From assembly GCF_023333595.1 (NCBI RefSeq), contig NZ_JAIQZM010000052.1, positions 1-32,174 on the forward strand: a stretch of 32,174 nt of DNA. The letters are read 5' to 3'. The position numbers and the translations under genes were made by a program. Below are positions 1 through 6,953 of the stretch, piece after piece. How positions within the stretch are numbered: position 1 is the stretch's first letter; each line of letters starts with the position of its first letter. The DNA comes from Argonema galeatum A003/A1 (GTDB lineage: Bacteria > Cyanobacteriota > Cyanobacteriia > Cyanobacteriales > Aerosakkonemataceae). Below the pieces are notes generated by a model. The model made no database searches. It was not told the DNA's origin and saw only the letters and a list, made by a program, of their open reading frames with translations.

Positions 1-2
1 AG

Positions 3-18
3 GTGCGCTTTAGCGCAC
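3..18. repeat. Short perfect hairpin at window start
   Basis: GTGCGCT, TT, AGCGCAC forms a 7-bp perfect stem with a two-base loop. It lies downstream of the minus-strand cassette that ends at 138. It could contribute to transcription termination, but there is no adjacent T-run to confirm that. The rest of 1-137 holds one HIP1-like octamer and no convincing gene. Confidence 0.4.
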
Positions 19-137
19 AATCTAGCCCTAACGCGCAACTACGTACCTTTTTTAGAAATGTGCGATCGCTCTTTTTCTGCTTGCTGGGGAAGAGATGACA
101 TATCAGCACCTTGTCCTGGGGCTTTTTCATAGCTAAT

Positions 138-584
138 TTATTGAGGTTTTTCAGTAGATTCGGTAGAAGTAATCAAAGCTAAGGCACTAGCTATAATGTC
201 ATCTTCTTTAACCATTGTTTTTAGTTGTCGCGCTTCATAAATGCCTTCAAGAGTTTCTAAAGCAGCATCATCAAGAGCAGAATAATATGCTTCAATGAGA
301 GTTTCTTCTAATTCTTCTAAATTCAGATAGAATCCGTTAGATTTGAGACGTTTATTGAGCCGCTTTATGTTTCTAACTGAATTTCTAATTGAAGTATCCC
401 AAGAGCGAGTTGTCCTGTTTTCTACTTTTTGTTTGATTAGATGCAATAGCAGAACTACTGCAAAACTATAAATGTTGTTGATGATATCTTTTTTACTCAT
501 TTCTGCAATTTCTTCGGCAATGACTAGAGCGCCTTTGATATCGCCTTGGAGTAAAAGTTGTTTTAGTTCTAAGATTTCTTCCAT
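138..584 (-). CDS. DUF29-like protein
   Basis: This 148-residue soluble protein resembles the short cyanobacterial variant of the DUF29 family. Family-like features are the central VVLLLHLIKQ helix followed by RSWDTSIRNS, which matches the usual 'hLLKW...SWxxTIRExR' pattern of DUF29, and an acidic C-terminal half with LEETLIEAYYSALDDAA. No catalytic motif, signal peptide or membrane span is visible. DUF29 has no established biochemical function; these genes are highly multiplied in cyanobacterial genomes. It is the last gene of the minus-strand series that starts with the CHAT protein, about 90 bases after the preceding stop, so it may be co-transcribed. The link to the CHAT module is inference from position only. 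The ATG at 584 has no clear Shine-Dalgarno sequence. Confidence 0.65.
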   Translation of the reverse strand: MEEILELKQLLLQGDIKGALVIAEEIAEMSKKDIINNIYSFAVVLLLHLIKQKVENRTTRSWDTSIRNSVRNIKRLNKRLKSNGFYLNLEELEETLIEAYYSALDDAALETLEGIYEARQLKTMVKEDDIIASALALITSTESTEKPQ

Positions 585-675
585 TGGTTAAAAAGGGGAA
601 TTAGGAGGGTGATCGCGCTTCTTCATCTTCTTGAGGAATTGCTACTTCTGGACTTTGGGAAGGGAGTAAGCTAAC

Positions 676-2127
676 TTAATTTTTGGTTGATTCGCTTTGC
701 GGCTTCATTTTTTTATTAGTGGGTTTTCGGTTTATTAAATTAGTAGCAACTTTCCAGGTAAGTAAGCCAGAACCTAAGCTGATAACGATAATTAATATGA
801 AGGTAGCAAAGGCGCTAAAACTGAATGGTTTATTAATGTTTATTACTCCCGGTTTCTGATCAATCCAGTATGGGGCGCTAGTTGCTACTACCCCGGCTAC
901 GCCTATCCCTGCGCCTACTACGGCGATTGTGGTTTGCAAGTTGCGATCGATCTCTGCTTGTTCGATCTCTACAATTCCTCTGATCGATGCGATCGCTTTA
1001 TCTAATAAGCCAGAACCATGCACGAAATAGCCTAATTTTCCTTGGATTTGTTCTTGAAAATAGCTGCTATTTTTTTGACTGAATTGTGTTAAAAATATCG
1101 GTTGCTTATTTAAAGCATCTTGATAGTTTAATGTGATTTTTTCTACCACTCTGTCAATAGTATCTAAGTAATTTCGATCGTTTAACGCGATCGTGTGGCG
1201 GTAATCTTCTAAATCTCGCAGCATTTGAGCGTATTCTAGTGCAATTTTAGGCAGTTCTTTCAACTGGGTTTTTAATTGTCTTAATTCTTCTGCGCTCAAA
1301 TTCTCTGAGGACAACCCATTGATTTTATCAATTTGTTCTTCGATTTTTTGGTAATCATCAGCAATTGCAATTTTAACATCTCGGCTATTTTTATAAGATT
1401 GAATAATTTTATTGCGATAAAACAATAATATCAAAAAATCTTGATAACACTCTCCAAATTTGGTTTCGGTTTCTGGGTCAGAAAATAACCAAACAATGAC
1501 ATGAATGTAACTATCTGGTTGGTTAGGATTACCGTATTCAAAAATCGGACTACCGAAGAGTTCGCCGTAGCGATCGAGCCTTAGAGTGTTAGGATATGCT
1601 GATGGGATGAAATTTTTAACGCACTTATCGGCTAAGTCTCGGATAAACCGATCGCCTTTCTGCTTCTGTGCTATAGTTAATTTTGCTGTAATTAGTAAAG
1701 TTTGCCCTAGAGAACTTTCGACAAAATTTGGCAGGAAGCAGTTGGGGTGAAATTTTTCAAGCTGGGTGATGTCTATGTCTTGATATTTGTCACTAGGGGT
1801 TGGTTCTGGACAACCGATGTTTAAACCAAAAGCGTAACTATCGCGAAGATCGAGAGGATGAACAAAACCTTTAACAATTAATGGATCGATGTCTGGATTG
1901 TGGGGATTTTCTTCTAAATAAACTTCGCCTTCGATCGGGATAGAATAATTTGTTGGTGCGTGTAAATCTGGTAGCGACTTTACCTGAAATTCTTTTAGAA
2001 TTTTCAGAAATCTATCCTTAACCAAATCGAGATTGTTTGCCTTTCCCGTCGCGTTGAAACCCTCAGTCAAATGAAAAGCAAACAAGTAAATATTCGGTTC
2101 GGAAATTCGCTCACCCATTTTTTTCAT
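676..2127 (-). CDS. Uncharacterised protein with C-terminal membrane hairpin, CHAT-linked
   Basis: I do not recognise a named family. The 483-residue protein has a long soluble N-terminal part (about 1-240), then a charged helical region rich in E, K and L (about 245-330) that looks coiled-coil-like. The C-terminal part has two hydrophobic segments: TTIAVVGAGIGVAGVVATSA and FATFILIIVISLGSGLLTW, separated by a short polar loop. After the second segment is a basic tail. This predicts a protein anchored by a C-terminal hairpin with a large cytoplasmic domain, although topology is not proven. Its start overlaps the end of the 111-aa gene by 17 bases (ATG at 2127 inside ...GATGAAAAAAATGGGTGA), so the two are probably translationally coupled. 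After the TAA the frame stays open for 24 more polar codons, so the present stop may be recent. The neighbouring CHAT gene suggests a role as membrane partner or effector, which is inference. Confidence 0.6.
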   Translation of the reverse strand: MKKMGERISEPNIYLFAFHLTEGFNATGKANNLDLVKDRFLKILKEFQVKSLPDLHAPTNYSIPIEGEVYLEENPHNPDIDPLIVKGFVHPLDLRDSYAFGLNIGCPEPTPSDKYQDIDITQLEKFHPNCFLPNFVESSLGQTLLITAKLTIAQKQKGDRFIRDLADKCVKNFIPSAYPNTLRLDRYGELFGSPIFEYGNPNQPDSYIHVIVWLFSDPETETKFGECYQDFLILLFYRNKIIQSYKNSRDVKIAIADDYQKIEEQIDKINGLSSENLSAEELRQLKTQLKELPKIALEYAQMLRDLEDYRHTIALNDRNYLDTIDRVVEKITLNYQDALNKQPIFLTQFSQKNSSYFQEQIQGKLGYFVHGSGLLDKAIASIRGIVEIEQAEIDRNLQTTIAVVGAGIGVAGVVATSAPYWIDQKPGVININKPFSFSAFATFILIIVISLGSGLLTWKVATNLINRKPTNKKMKPQSESTKN

Positions 2128-2446
2128 CCCGTGCTTTTTTTAGGGCATCAACTTTTTCCTGAACTGTTTTTCTAACTTCTCGAAAAGTATTGTCTAAATT
2201 GTCAGGAAGTGGATCGATCGAATGTTCGAGTTTTATTTGTCGGCAAGGATCGTTAAGAATTTTTCCTAACGGTTGACGTTTGCCGCACCAACCAATAATA
2301 AGATCGACGGCTTGTTCAATTTTATCATCTGGCAATTTAGCTAGACTTTCATTAAGGATAGGTAAGTCTTGCATGGCTTGAGGCAAAGGAGAAAAATTAT
2401 TTTCCAGCAGTTCTAGAAAAGCTAGAAGAGTTTTGTTAGAATCCAT
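2111..2446 (-). CDS. Small uncharacterised protein of the CHAT cassette
   Basis: This 111-residue soluble protein starts at MDSNKTLLAFLELL. An in-frame upstream extension to 2500 exists, but it would run back into the CHAT gene, and the ATG at 2446 falls just after the CHAT stop at 2470, so the shorter form is preferred. The sequence is largely helical and acidic, with a core LPDDKIEQAVDLIIGWCGKR and a charged C-terminal helix VREVRKTVQEK-like. No catalytic motif is visible. Small helical adaptor proteins or domains commonly accompany CHAT and caspase-like proteases in bacterial conflict systems, and the position between CHAT and a membrane-anchored protein fits such an adaptor role. I could not assign it to a named effector-associated domain. 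Function is unknown. Confidence 0.6.
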   Translation of the reverse strand: MDSNKTLLAFLELLENNFSPLPQAMQDLPILNESLAKLPDDKIEQAVDLIIGWCGKRQPLGKILNDPCRQIKLEHSIDPLPDNLDNTFREVRKTVQEKVDALKKARDEKNG

Positions 2447-2469
2447 AAATTGATTTGCCCTGAAAGTTC

Positions 2470-5337
2470 TTAAAGTCCGATCGCACAGAAAGCCGCCCAA
2501 TAAGCGGGATCTTCAAAAGGGAAAGGTTCATCACCATTTGATATTAACCATCGATCGATTCCTTTCCGGCGTTCTTCATCCAATTTTAAGGTATCCAGTT
2601 CCTTGAGAAAGTCTTCCCTGGACAAATTCCGCAGCCAGTTTTGAGCTTTTTTGAGGGCGACAGCAACGCTAAGGCTGGGTTTTTTCGCCAATTCTAGATA
2701 AAAGCGAATCATCAGAAAAGCGGTAGCCAAATCGCTGACCGACCACAAACTGCTGACCACATTGGTAGCGCCAGCATAGAGGAAACCGCTAGCTAAACCG
2801 ATATATTCATCGGTGAGGGCGGTATCTACCAATCCAGTTTCGCACGCAGAAAGGGTGACGAGGCGACAGACGGGTAAATCGAGATTGGCAAAGATTTCTC
2901 TGAGGGTGAGTCCTTGGGTGGTGGTATCGAAGCGCCGACCGTCACGGATGGTAACATATCTTTTTTCTTTTTCGCTGTCCGCCGTTTCTGCCGCTGGCTG
3001 TGGGTCTGCGATTGCGGTTTCTGTGGCTAAAACTAGGGCGGAGTTGAGGGGATAATTTGGGTTAAAACTGCCGTGACAGGAGAAATGGGCGTAGTAAGCG
3101 CGACTTAATTTGGCGAGAGTTTCTGGGGAATTAAGGGCGATTTTGGTAGCTTGGCGGCGCTTGAGGATGTGCGTGTCTGGGTCGAATTGGCGAGAAATCG
3201 TTTCAACTTCAATTTCGGTGTAGTTCAGGTCTTCGGTGGGGTTTTGGATGGCGAACAGGGGAGGTTTATTGGGAGAGTTGCGCTGGCGTTGGTGGAGGCG
3301 TTCTAGAAATTGGCAGCTAGGCGCGTATTGAATGCCGTTGGGGTAGCAGTCTTGCAGGATTTTGCCTTCCACCGATAAGGCGTGGAGGGGGATGAGGTGT
3401 AAGTCGAGGTGGGGAACTAGGATCAGTTTTTGGATGGTTTCGGGCAGTTTAGCGCGGATTGAGTTGAGTTGCAGAGATTGGGAAATCGCTTCTAGGCGCG
3501 GACGGAGGGCTTCTTGCCAGGTAAATTGGCTGTAGTCGCTGCGGTAAGTGGCGATGTGGATGTCGAGTTGTTGGCGGTCTTCGCCAGAGAAGGCGAGGTG
3601 TTGAATTTGGATTCGATCCCCCCCTTGCCCCCCCTTAAAAAGGGGAGGAATGGAATCGTCAATCAAAGTCCCCCTTTCTAAGGGGGATTTAGGGGGATCT
3701 TCGGCGGGAATGGTGACGAGAAAGACATAAAACCCATTTTCCGGGTTGGGGGGAAGATACCACTCGATGAGGGCGGTTTCGGTGTCGAGGAGTTGGGTGA
3801 AGTCGGGGAGTTGGGGAATGACTTTTTGGGTGAGGGTGAAGTCGGGGTCGCCGATTTCGGTGAGGAGTTGGTCGAGTTGCTGTTGCAGGTTTTGCAATTC
3901 GGTTTTGAGGTTGTCGGTCGCTGGGGAAGTTGGTTGTGGCGTGGGGATGTTTCCCTGTCCTCGCGTCTCGGTATCTGTGCGTTCGTCGGTGGCGTCGGTG
4001 GGTTGGGTGGTGTCGAGTTGTTGCTGCAAGTCGGTGATTTGGCGGCGGAAGCGGCTGAGGCGTTGTTTTTGGTCTGCAGTGGCGTTTTTGGGGTAGAGGT
4101 TGGCGCTGTCGAGGAGTTCGATGAGGGTGCGAGATTTGCTGCGTTCGACGGTGAGGAGGGCGGTGTCGTAGCGTTCCGCATTGATGCAGGCTTGCACCAT
4201 TTTTTCGTAAACATCGAGGGCATCTTGGAGGATTTCCCGCTTGCTGCGTTGGGAGGTTGCCCACTCGCGACTTTGTTCGACGGCTGCAATGGCGTTTTCG
4301 TAGCCGTAGATGGCGTTATTCCAGTCTTGGAGTTCAAAAGCGAGGTTGCCGAGGTTGCGTCCTGCTTTCAGGCATTTTAAAGGAAATGCTGAATGAGTCA
4401 AAATTTCTAAAGCAGAGCGGAAATGCTTAATTGCAGCTACGTTATCTTTTAGGTCAATGTAAACATAGGCAAGATTTTCTTGAGTTAACGCCCAATCTTG
4501 GGGAAAGGCATCGGGGGTGCGAACGGTGAGTGCGGCGGTGTAATATTCGATCGCTTTTTCGATATTCTCTGCCCTCTCTCCCCTGATTCTGTCAGAGTAG
4601 GCAGTTGCCAGATTATTTTGCGTCGTTGCCCAATTTTCGGGAAAGGCATCGCGGGTGTAAACAGTGAGTGCGGCGGTGTAATATTCGATCGCTTTTTCGA
4701 TATTCTCTGCCCTCTCTCCCCTGATTCTGGAATAGTAGGCAGCAGCCAGATTATTTTGGATTTTTGCCCAATTTTCGGGATAGTTATTACGGTTAAAAAC
4801 TCTGATTCCAATTTCATAACCTGCGATGGCAATTTCCATGTTGCTAGCTTTGCTACCTAATGGGAACTGCTGAATTAAGTTACTAAAATTTAAAATATCA
4901 ATCGTCCTACTTTGATCTGGCGGATTTTCTGTTGACCAATCCTTTAAAACTTGAGCAAAGTTATCATTTAATTTATCTAAGTTTGCTTGTAATAGTGGGT
5001 AAACAACTCGCGGATTTACATCACTCTCGCTTGTTGCCTGTAATACCTGGAATAGAAAGCTAAGTTGTGAGTCACTATTTGCCAGTGATGAATCAGTCCT
5101 ATTTAATGATGTCGATCCTAGATATGTAGCTAACTGACTTGCCATATTTCGTAGGAAGTTAGCAGCATTTTCCTGGCCTTCCCCTGCCAAGTTTTCTGCT
5201 ATTATCTGGCAAACTTGGAGAAACTCACCATCAATCAATTCTGAATTGGCCTGTAAAATCTCTGGTTCCTCACCGTTGGGGCAAGTCAGGAGTTGTTGAA
5301 TCAGATTGGCGTAAGCTTGGGCGCGTGCCTCATTCAT
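2470..5337 (-). CDS. TPR-CHAT protein (putative cysteine protease)
   Basis: This 955-residue protein has an N-terminal helical module (MNEARAQAYANLIQQLLTC..., about 1-75) common in cyanobacterial TPR-CHAT proteins, TPR-like repeats (about 160-340), a low-complexity helical linker (about 390-480) and a C-terminal CHAT domain (about 560-955). CHAT belongs to the caspase-like clan; the expected catalytic pair is present as His755 in HFSCHG and Cys832 in LSACETG. The ATG at 5337 was chosen over the one at 5379 because family members begin with this MNEARAQAY-like stretch. TPRs usually bind partner proteins, so the protein is probably a sensor-protease acting in the cytoplasm, perhaps in defence or programmed cell death (inference). 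Two oddities: two TPR units share a 66-bp exact repeat, and residues about 547-574 are encoded by a dispersed DNA repeat inserted in frame. It is the first gene of a minus-strand cassette. Confidence 0.85.
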   Translation of the reverse strand: MNEARAQAYANLIQQLLTCPNGEEPEILQANSELIDGEFLQVCQIIAENLAGEGQENAANFLRNMASQLATYLGSTSLNRTDSSLANSDSQLSFLFQVLQATSESDVNPRVVYPLLQANLDKLNDNFAQVLKDWSTENPPDQSRTIDILNFSNLIQQFPLGSKASNMEIAIAGYEIGIRVFNRNNYPENWAKIQNNLAAAYYSRIRGERAENIEKAIEYYTAALTVYTRDAFPENWATTQNNLATAYSDRIRGERAENIEKAIEYYTAALTVRTPDAFPQDWALTQENLAYVYIDLKDNVAAIKHFRSALEILTHSAFPLKCLKAGRNLGNLAFELQDWNNAIYGYENAIAAVEQSREWATSQRSKREILQDALDVYEKMVQACINAERYDTALLTVERSKSRTLIELLDSANLYPKNATADQKQRLSRFRRQITDLQQQLDTTQPTDATDERTDTETRGQGNIPTPQPTSPATDNLKTELQNLQQQLDQLLTEIGDPDFTLTQKVIPQLPDFTQLLDTETALIEWYLPPNPENGFYVFLVTIPAEDPPKSPLERGTLIDDSIPPLFKGGQGGDRIQIQHLAFSGEDRQQLDIHIATYRSDYSQFTWQEALRPRLEAISQSLQLNSIRAKLPETIQKLILVPHLDLHLIPLHALSVEGKILQDCYPNGIQYAPSCQFLERLHQRQRNSPNKPPLFAIQNPTEDLNYTEIEVETISRQFDPDTHILKRRQATKIALNSPETLAKLSRAYYAHFSCHGSFNPNYPLNSALVLATETAIADPQPAAETADSEKEKRYVTIRDGRRFDTTTQGLTLREIFANLDLPVCRLVTLSACETGLVDTALTDEYIGLASGFLYAGATNVVSSLWSVSDLATAFLMIRFYLELAKKPSLSVAVALKKAQNWLRNLSREDFLKELDTLKLDEERRKGIDRWLISNGDEPFPFEDPAYWAAFCAIGL
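3615..3699. repeat. GATC-bounded dispersed repeat inside the CHAT gene
   Basis: An 85-bp GATC-to-GATC block made of two C-run/G-run hairpins: a C-rich stretch then AAAAAGGGG, and CCCCCTTTCTAAGGGGG followed by ATTTAGGGGGATC. The same type of element occurs intergenically at 16038-16114. Here it is read through in frame and encodes a Pro/Gly/Lys-rich segment (residues about 547-574 of the CHAT protein, including PPLFKGGQGG). Confidence 0.8.
4526..4729. repeat. 66-bp exact repeat in TPR coding region, 138-bp period
   Basis: 4526-4591 and 4664-4729 are identical over 66 bases, spaced by 138 bases (46 codons). They encode successive TPR units sharing GERAENIEKAIEYYTAALTV. Identity at the DNA level, not just protein, points to recent duplication or gene conversion of a repeat unit. 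Confidence 0.85.
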
Positions 5338-5480
5338 AACGTGATGCCAGTAGGCGATAGGACTAAAATACATACACATACATTTTACACGATCTCTGCT
5401 GGCACAGGAGAGTCTGGTATTTTCGGGTCTTTCGGGTTTATGGTGGAAAATGTTTGTATTATGTTACAGATATAGAGTGC

Positions 5481-5765
5481 ATGGATTCATTACGGTTTGA
5501 ATGGGACGAGCAAAAAGCACAATTTAATATCAAAAAGCATGGGGTTTCCTTTGATGAGGCGGCAACTGTTTTCTACGATCCCCTCTATCTTGAGGATTAC
5601 GATGAAGCTCACTCTGACGAGGAAGATCGGTTTAAGATTGTAGGCATATCAAGCAGTGGGCGCTTGTTGGTTGTCACTTACATTGAACGAGTCGATATAA
5701 TACGAATTATTAGTTCTAGATTAGCGACTAAAAATGAACGACGAATCTATGAATCACAAACTTGA
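5481..5765 (+). CDS. brnT: BrnT family toxin
   Basis: This 94-residue protein has the BrnT signature: RFEWDEQKAQFNIKKHGVSF near the N-terminus, then DEAATVFYDP, a central EDRFKIVGIS strand and a C-terminal IRIISSRLATKNERRIYE helix. BrnT toxins are RelE-fold ribonucleases that inhibit translation and are neutralised by BrnA. The ATG at 5481 was chosen because the family starts just before the FEWD motif; an in-frame upstream start at 5454 would add nine residues. The downstream antitoxin-like gene overlaps its 3' end by 32 bases, the usual BrnT-BrnA order. Regulation is expected through autorepression by the BrnTA complex. No operator was identified in the roughly 100 bases between this gene and the divergent CHAT gene. 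Confidence 0.85.
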   Translation: MDSLRFEWDEQKAQFNIKKHGVSFDEAATVFYDPLYLEDYDEAHSDEEDRFKIVGISSSGRLLVVTYIERVDIIRIISSRLATKNERRIYESQT

Positions 5766-6060
5766 ACGGGATGAAAGCGAAGCAGAAGATATGTTGGAAG
5801 AATATGATTTCAGCAATGCAAAACCTGGTAGACATCGGGGATTTAAGGGATCTTTGATTCGCGTCTTGGAAGACGGGACAGAACAAGCGATCGAATTGAA
5901 ACCAAAAAACGCGAGCCCGAATGTTGAACGAGATCGGCGACAGATAAGTTTGCTGCTGGATGCCTTCATCTTGGAATACTTCGAGACAAAAGCGGGTGAA
6001 CAAGGGGCTCAAGAGTTGATTAATCAGGTGTTAACAGAGTACATCCATAATTGCAAATAA
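5734..6060 (+). CDS. brnA: BrnA-like antitoxin
   Basis: This 108-residue protein has the BrnA layout. Near the N-terminus is EEYDFSNAKPGRHRG, matching the 'DFSxAxRGK' motif that contacts BrnT. The C-terminal part, ISLLLDAFILEYFETKAG, then ELINQVLTEYI, fits the ribbon-helix-helix DNA-binding region. Between them is a longer than usual insert, including VLEDGTEQAIELKPKNAS, which other BrnA proteins often lack. It overlaps brnT by 32 bases. Its last codons (around 6051-6060) coincide with the beginning of a relic of a different gene family (DUF6888) in another frame, so its 3' end marks a junction. The call rests on motif and context. Confidence 0.75.
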   Translation: MNDESMNHKLERDESEAEDMLEEYDFSNAKPGRHRGFKGSLIRVLEDGTEQAIELKPKNASPNVERDRRQISLLLDAFILEYFETKAGEQGAQELINQVLTEYIHNCK

Positions 6061-6095
6061 TTGTACCTCCTAATGGACTTTGGTATTTTCTATGA
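6051..6095 (+). pseudogene. 3' relic of a DUF6888 gene
   Basis: Read from 6051, the codons give LQIIVPPNGLWYFL then TGA at 6093. This aligns over 14 residues with the C-terminus LQVVVPPNGVWRFL of the intact DUF6888-like gene at 6460-6678. The TGA overlaps the ATG of the next DUF6887 gene (ATGA at 6092-6095), as expected for a translationally coupled pair. Upstream of 6051 the homology stops (TAA in frame at 6048) and brnA coding sequence begins. So the rest of the DUF6888 gene appears to have been replaced or lost. Confidence 0.7.
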
Positions 6096-6325
6096 AACCG
6101 AACTTTGAAGCAATGACTAATGCAGAACTGAAAGCTTATGCACTTGCACATCGCGGCGGCGATGACGATCTTGAGGCTTTGCGCGTGCTTTTCAGTCGCC
6201 GTAAACCAGATGCAGAAACGATTATATTTCACCCGCCAAAGACAAAAGAAGAAGAAGAAGAACAATTTGAATTATTCAAGCGGATAGTGGATGAAAAGAC
6301 CGGAAATAAAACCGCTGATAGTTAA
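6092..6325 (+). CDS. DUF6887 family protein, copy 1
   Basis: This 77-residue protein starts at MKPNFEAMTNAELKAYALAHR, the typical start of this small cyanobacterial family, and ends in IFHPPKTKEEEEEQFELFKR followed by IVDEKTGN. The start at 6092 rather than 6080 is chosen by alignment with copy 2 and by the ATGA overlap with the relic upstream. The family is of unknown function and usually sits next to DUF6888; the pair behaves like a small two-gene module and may be a toxin-antitoxin type pair (inference). Here the partner is reduced to a relic, so this copy is an orphan. Its last part and 3' flank are almost the same as those of copy 2 at 6662-6895. Confidence 0.75.
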   Translation: MKPNFEAMTNAELKAYALAHRGGDDDLEALRVLFSRRKPDAETIIFHPPKTKEEEEEQFELFKRIVDEKTGNKTADS

Positions 6326-6373
6326 AATAGAGAGAGGGCGATCCGTTTTATTAAGAATTACGCATTTAATTTT

Positions 6374-6431
6374 GCACGCAGAACATTTGTAGGGGGAATT
6401 CATGAATTGCCCCTACAAATGTTCTGCGTGC
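6374..6431. repeat. 58-bp near-perfect palindrome
   Basis: Two 29-bp arms from GCACGCAGAACATTTG to CAAATGTTCTGCGTGC with one mismatch and the centre AATTCATGAATT. It could form a very long hairpin or cruciform. It lies in the gap between the first DUF6887 gene and the DUF6888 gene. The inner arm (GTAGGGG...CCCCTAC) is a repeat type often dispersed in cyanobacterial genomes. Confidence 0.85.
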
Positions 6432-6459
6432 GATCGTCTTTACTTTGTAGTATTCTAAT

Positions 6460-6678
6460 TTGTATGTCACAATTGAGGAAACAGCCATCAACCCAACCGA
6501 CGAACAAGCTCAAGCCTGTCTGCGAGTCTGTCAGATGTTGTCCAACGGCTACCGGAACATTGAACTATTCCGTTTTAATCCGCAAACCGGAATTGTATTC
6601 ATTTTTGCCAGTGAAGAACTTCAAGTTGTCGTACCCCCTAACGGAGTCTGGAGGTTTTTAAATGCGACCGAATTTTGA
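6460..6678 (+). CDS. DUF6888 family protein
   Basis: This 72-residue protein has the pattern PTDEQAQACLRVCQMLSNGY near the start, then FRFNPQTGIVFIFASEE and the C-terminal VVVPPNGVWRFL, which I recognise as the small DUF6888 family found with DUF6887. The only in-frame start giving a complete protein is TTG at 6460; the ATG at 6464 is in a different frame and gives a composition unlike any family. It overlaps the DUF6887 gene downstream by 17 bases, so translation is probably coupled. Function is unknown; the pair looks like a two-component module carried in accessory regions. Confidence 0.7.
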   Translation: MYVTIEETAINPTDEQAQACLRVCQMLSNGYRNIELFRFNPQTGIVFIFASEELQVVVPPNGVWRFLNATEF

Positions 6679-6895
6679 AAAAATGTCTGGAAAAGAATTG
6701 AGAGAGTATGCGATCGCGCATCGTGGCGATAAAGATATTGATGAAGTTTTGAATGTTTTATATAGTCGCCGCAGTCCTGACTCTGAAGCAATCTGGTTCC
6801 ATCCGCCAAAGAACAAAGAGGAGGAACAAGAACAGTTTGAATTATTCAAGCGGATAGTCGATGAAAAAACCGGAAATAAAACCGCTGATAGTTAA
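6662..6895 (+). CDS. DUF6887 family protein, copy 2
   Basis: This 77-residue protein is paralogous to the one at 6092-6325: MRPNFEKMSGKELREYAIAH at the start, then VLYSRRSPDSEAIWFHPPKN, and an identical C-terminus from FELFKRIVDEKTGNKTADS. It is soluble, small and strongly charged. It overlaps the end of the DUF6888 gene (17 bases). A GGAGG-like stretch (TCTGGAGG) 8 bases upstream could serve as ribosome binding site. Family function is unknown. Its 3' flank continues directly into a truncated xisI reading frame. Confidence 0.75.
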   Translation: MRPNFEKMSGKELREYAIAHRGDKDIDEVLNVLYSRRSPDSEAIWFHPPKNKEEEQEQFELFKRIVDEKTGNKTADS

Positions 6896-6953
6896 AAGAG
6901 AGAGAGGGCGATCGCTTTTTTTAGGAAAGTGCGATCGTCCTTACGCAGCAACC

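Noticed and set aside
3678..4380. Several long open frames on both strands overlapping the linker of the CHAT gene
   Set aside because: They are low-complexity Pro/Ser/Arg/His-rich or Gly/Val-rich translations caused by the GC-rich linker; the CHAT frame has domain motifs across the region.
4485..4860. CRISPR-like repeat array
   Set aside because: The repeats are 66-bp TPR coding duplications at a 46-codon period inside one gene, with no spacers or cas genes.
6407..6661. Open frame MPLQMFCVRSSLL... overlapping the DUF6888 gene
   Set aside because: It starts inside the 58-bp palindrome and has no family-like pattern; the overlapping TTG-start frame matches DUF6888.
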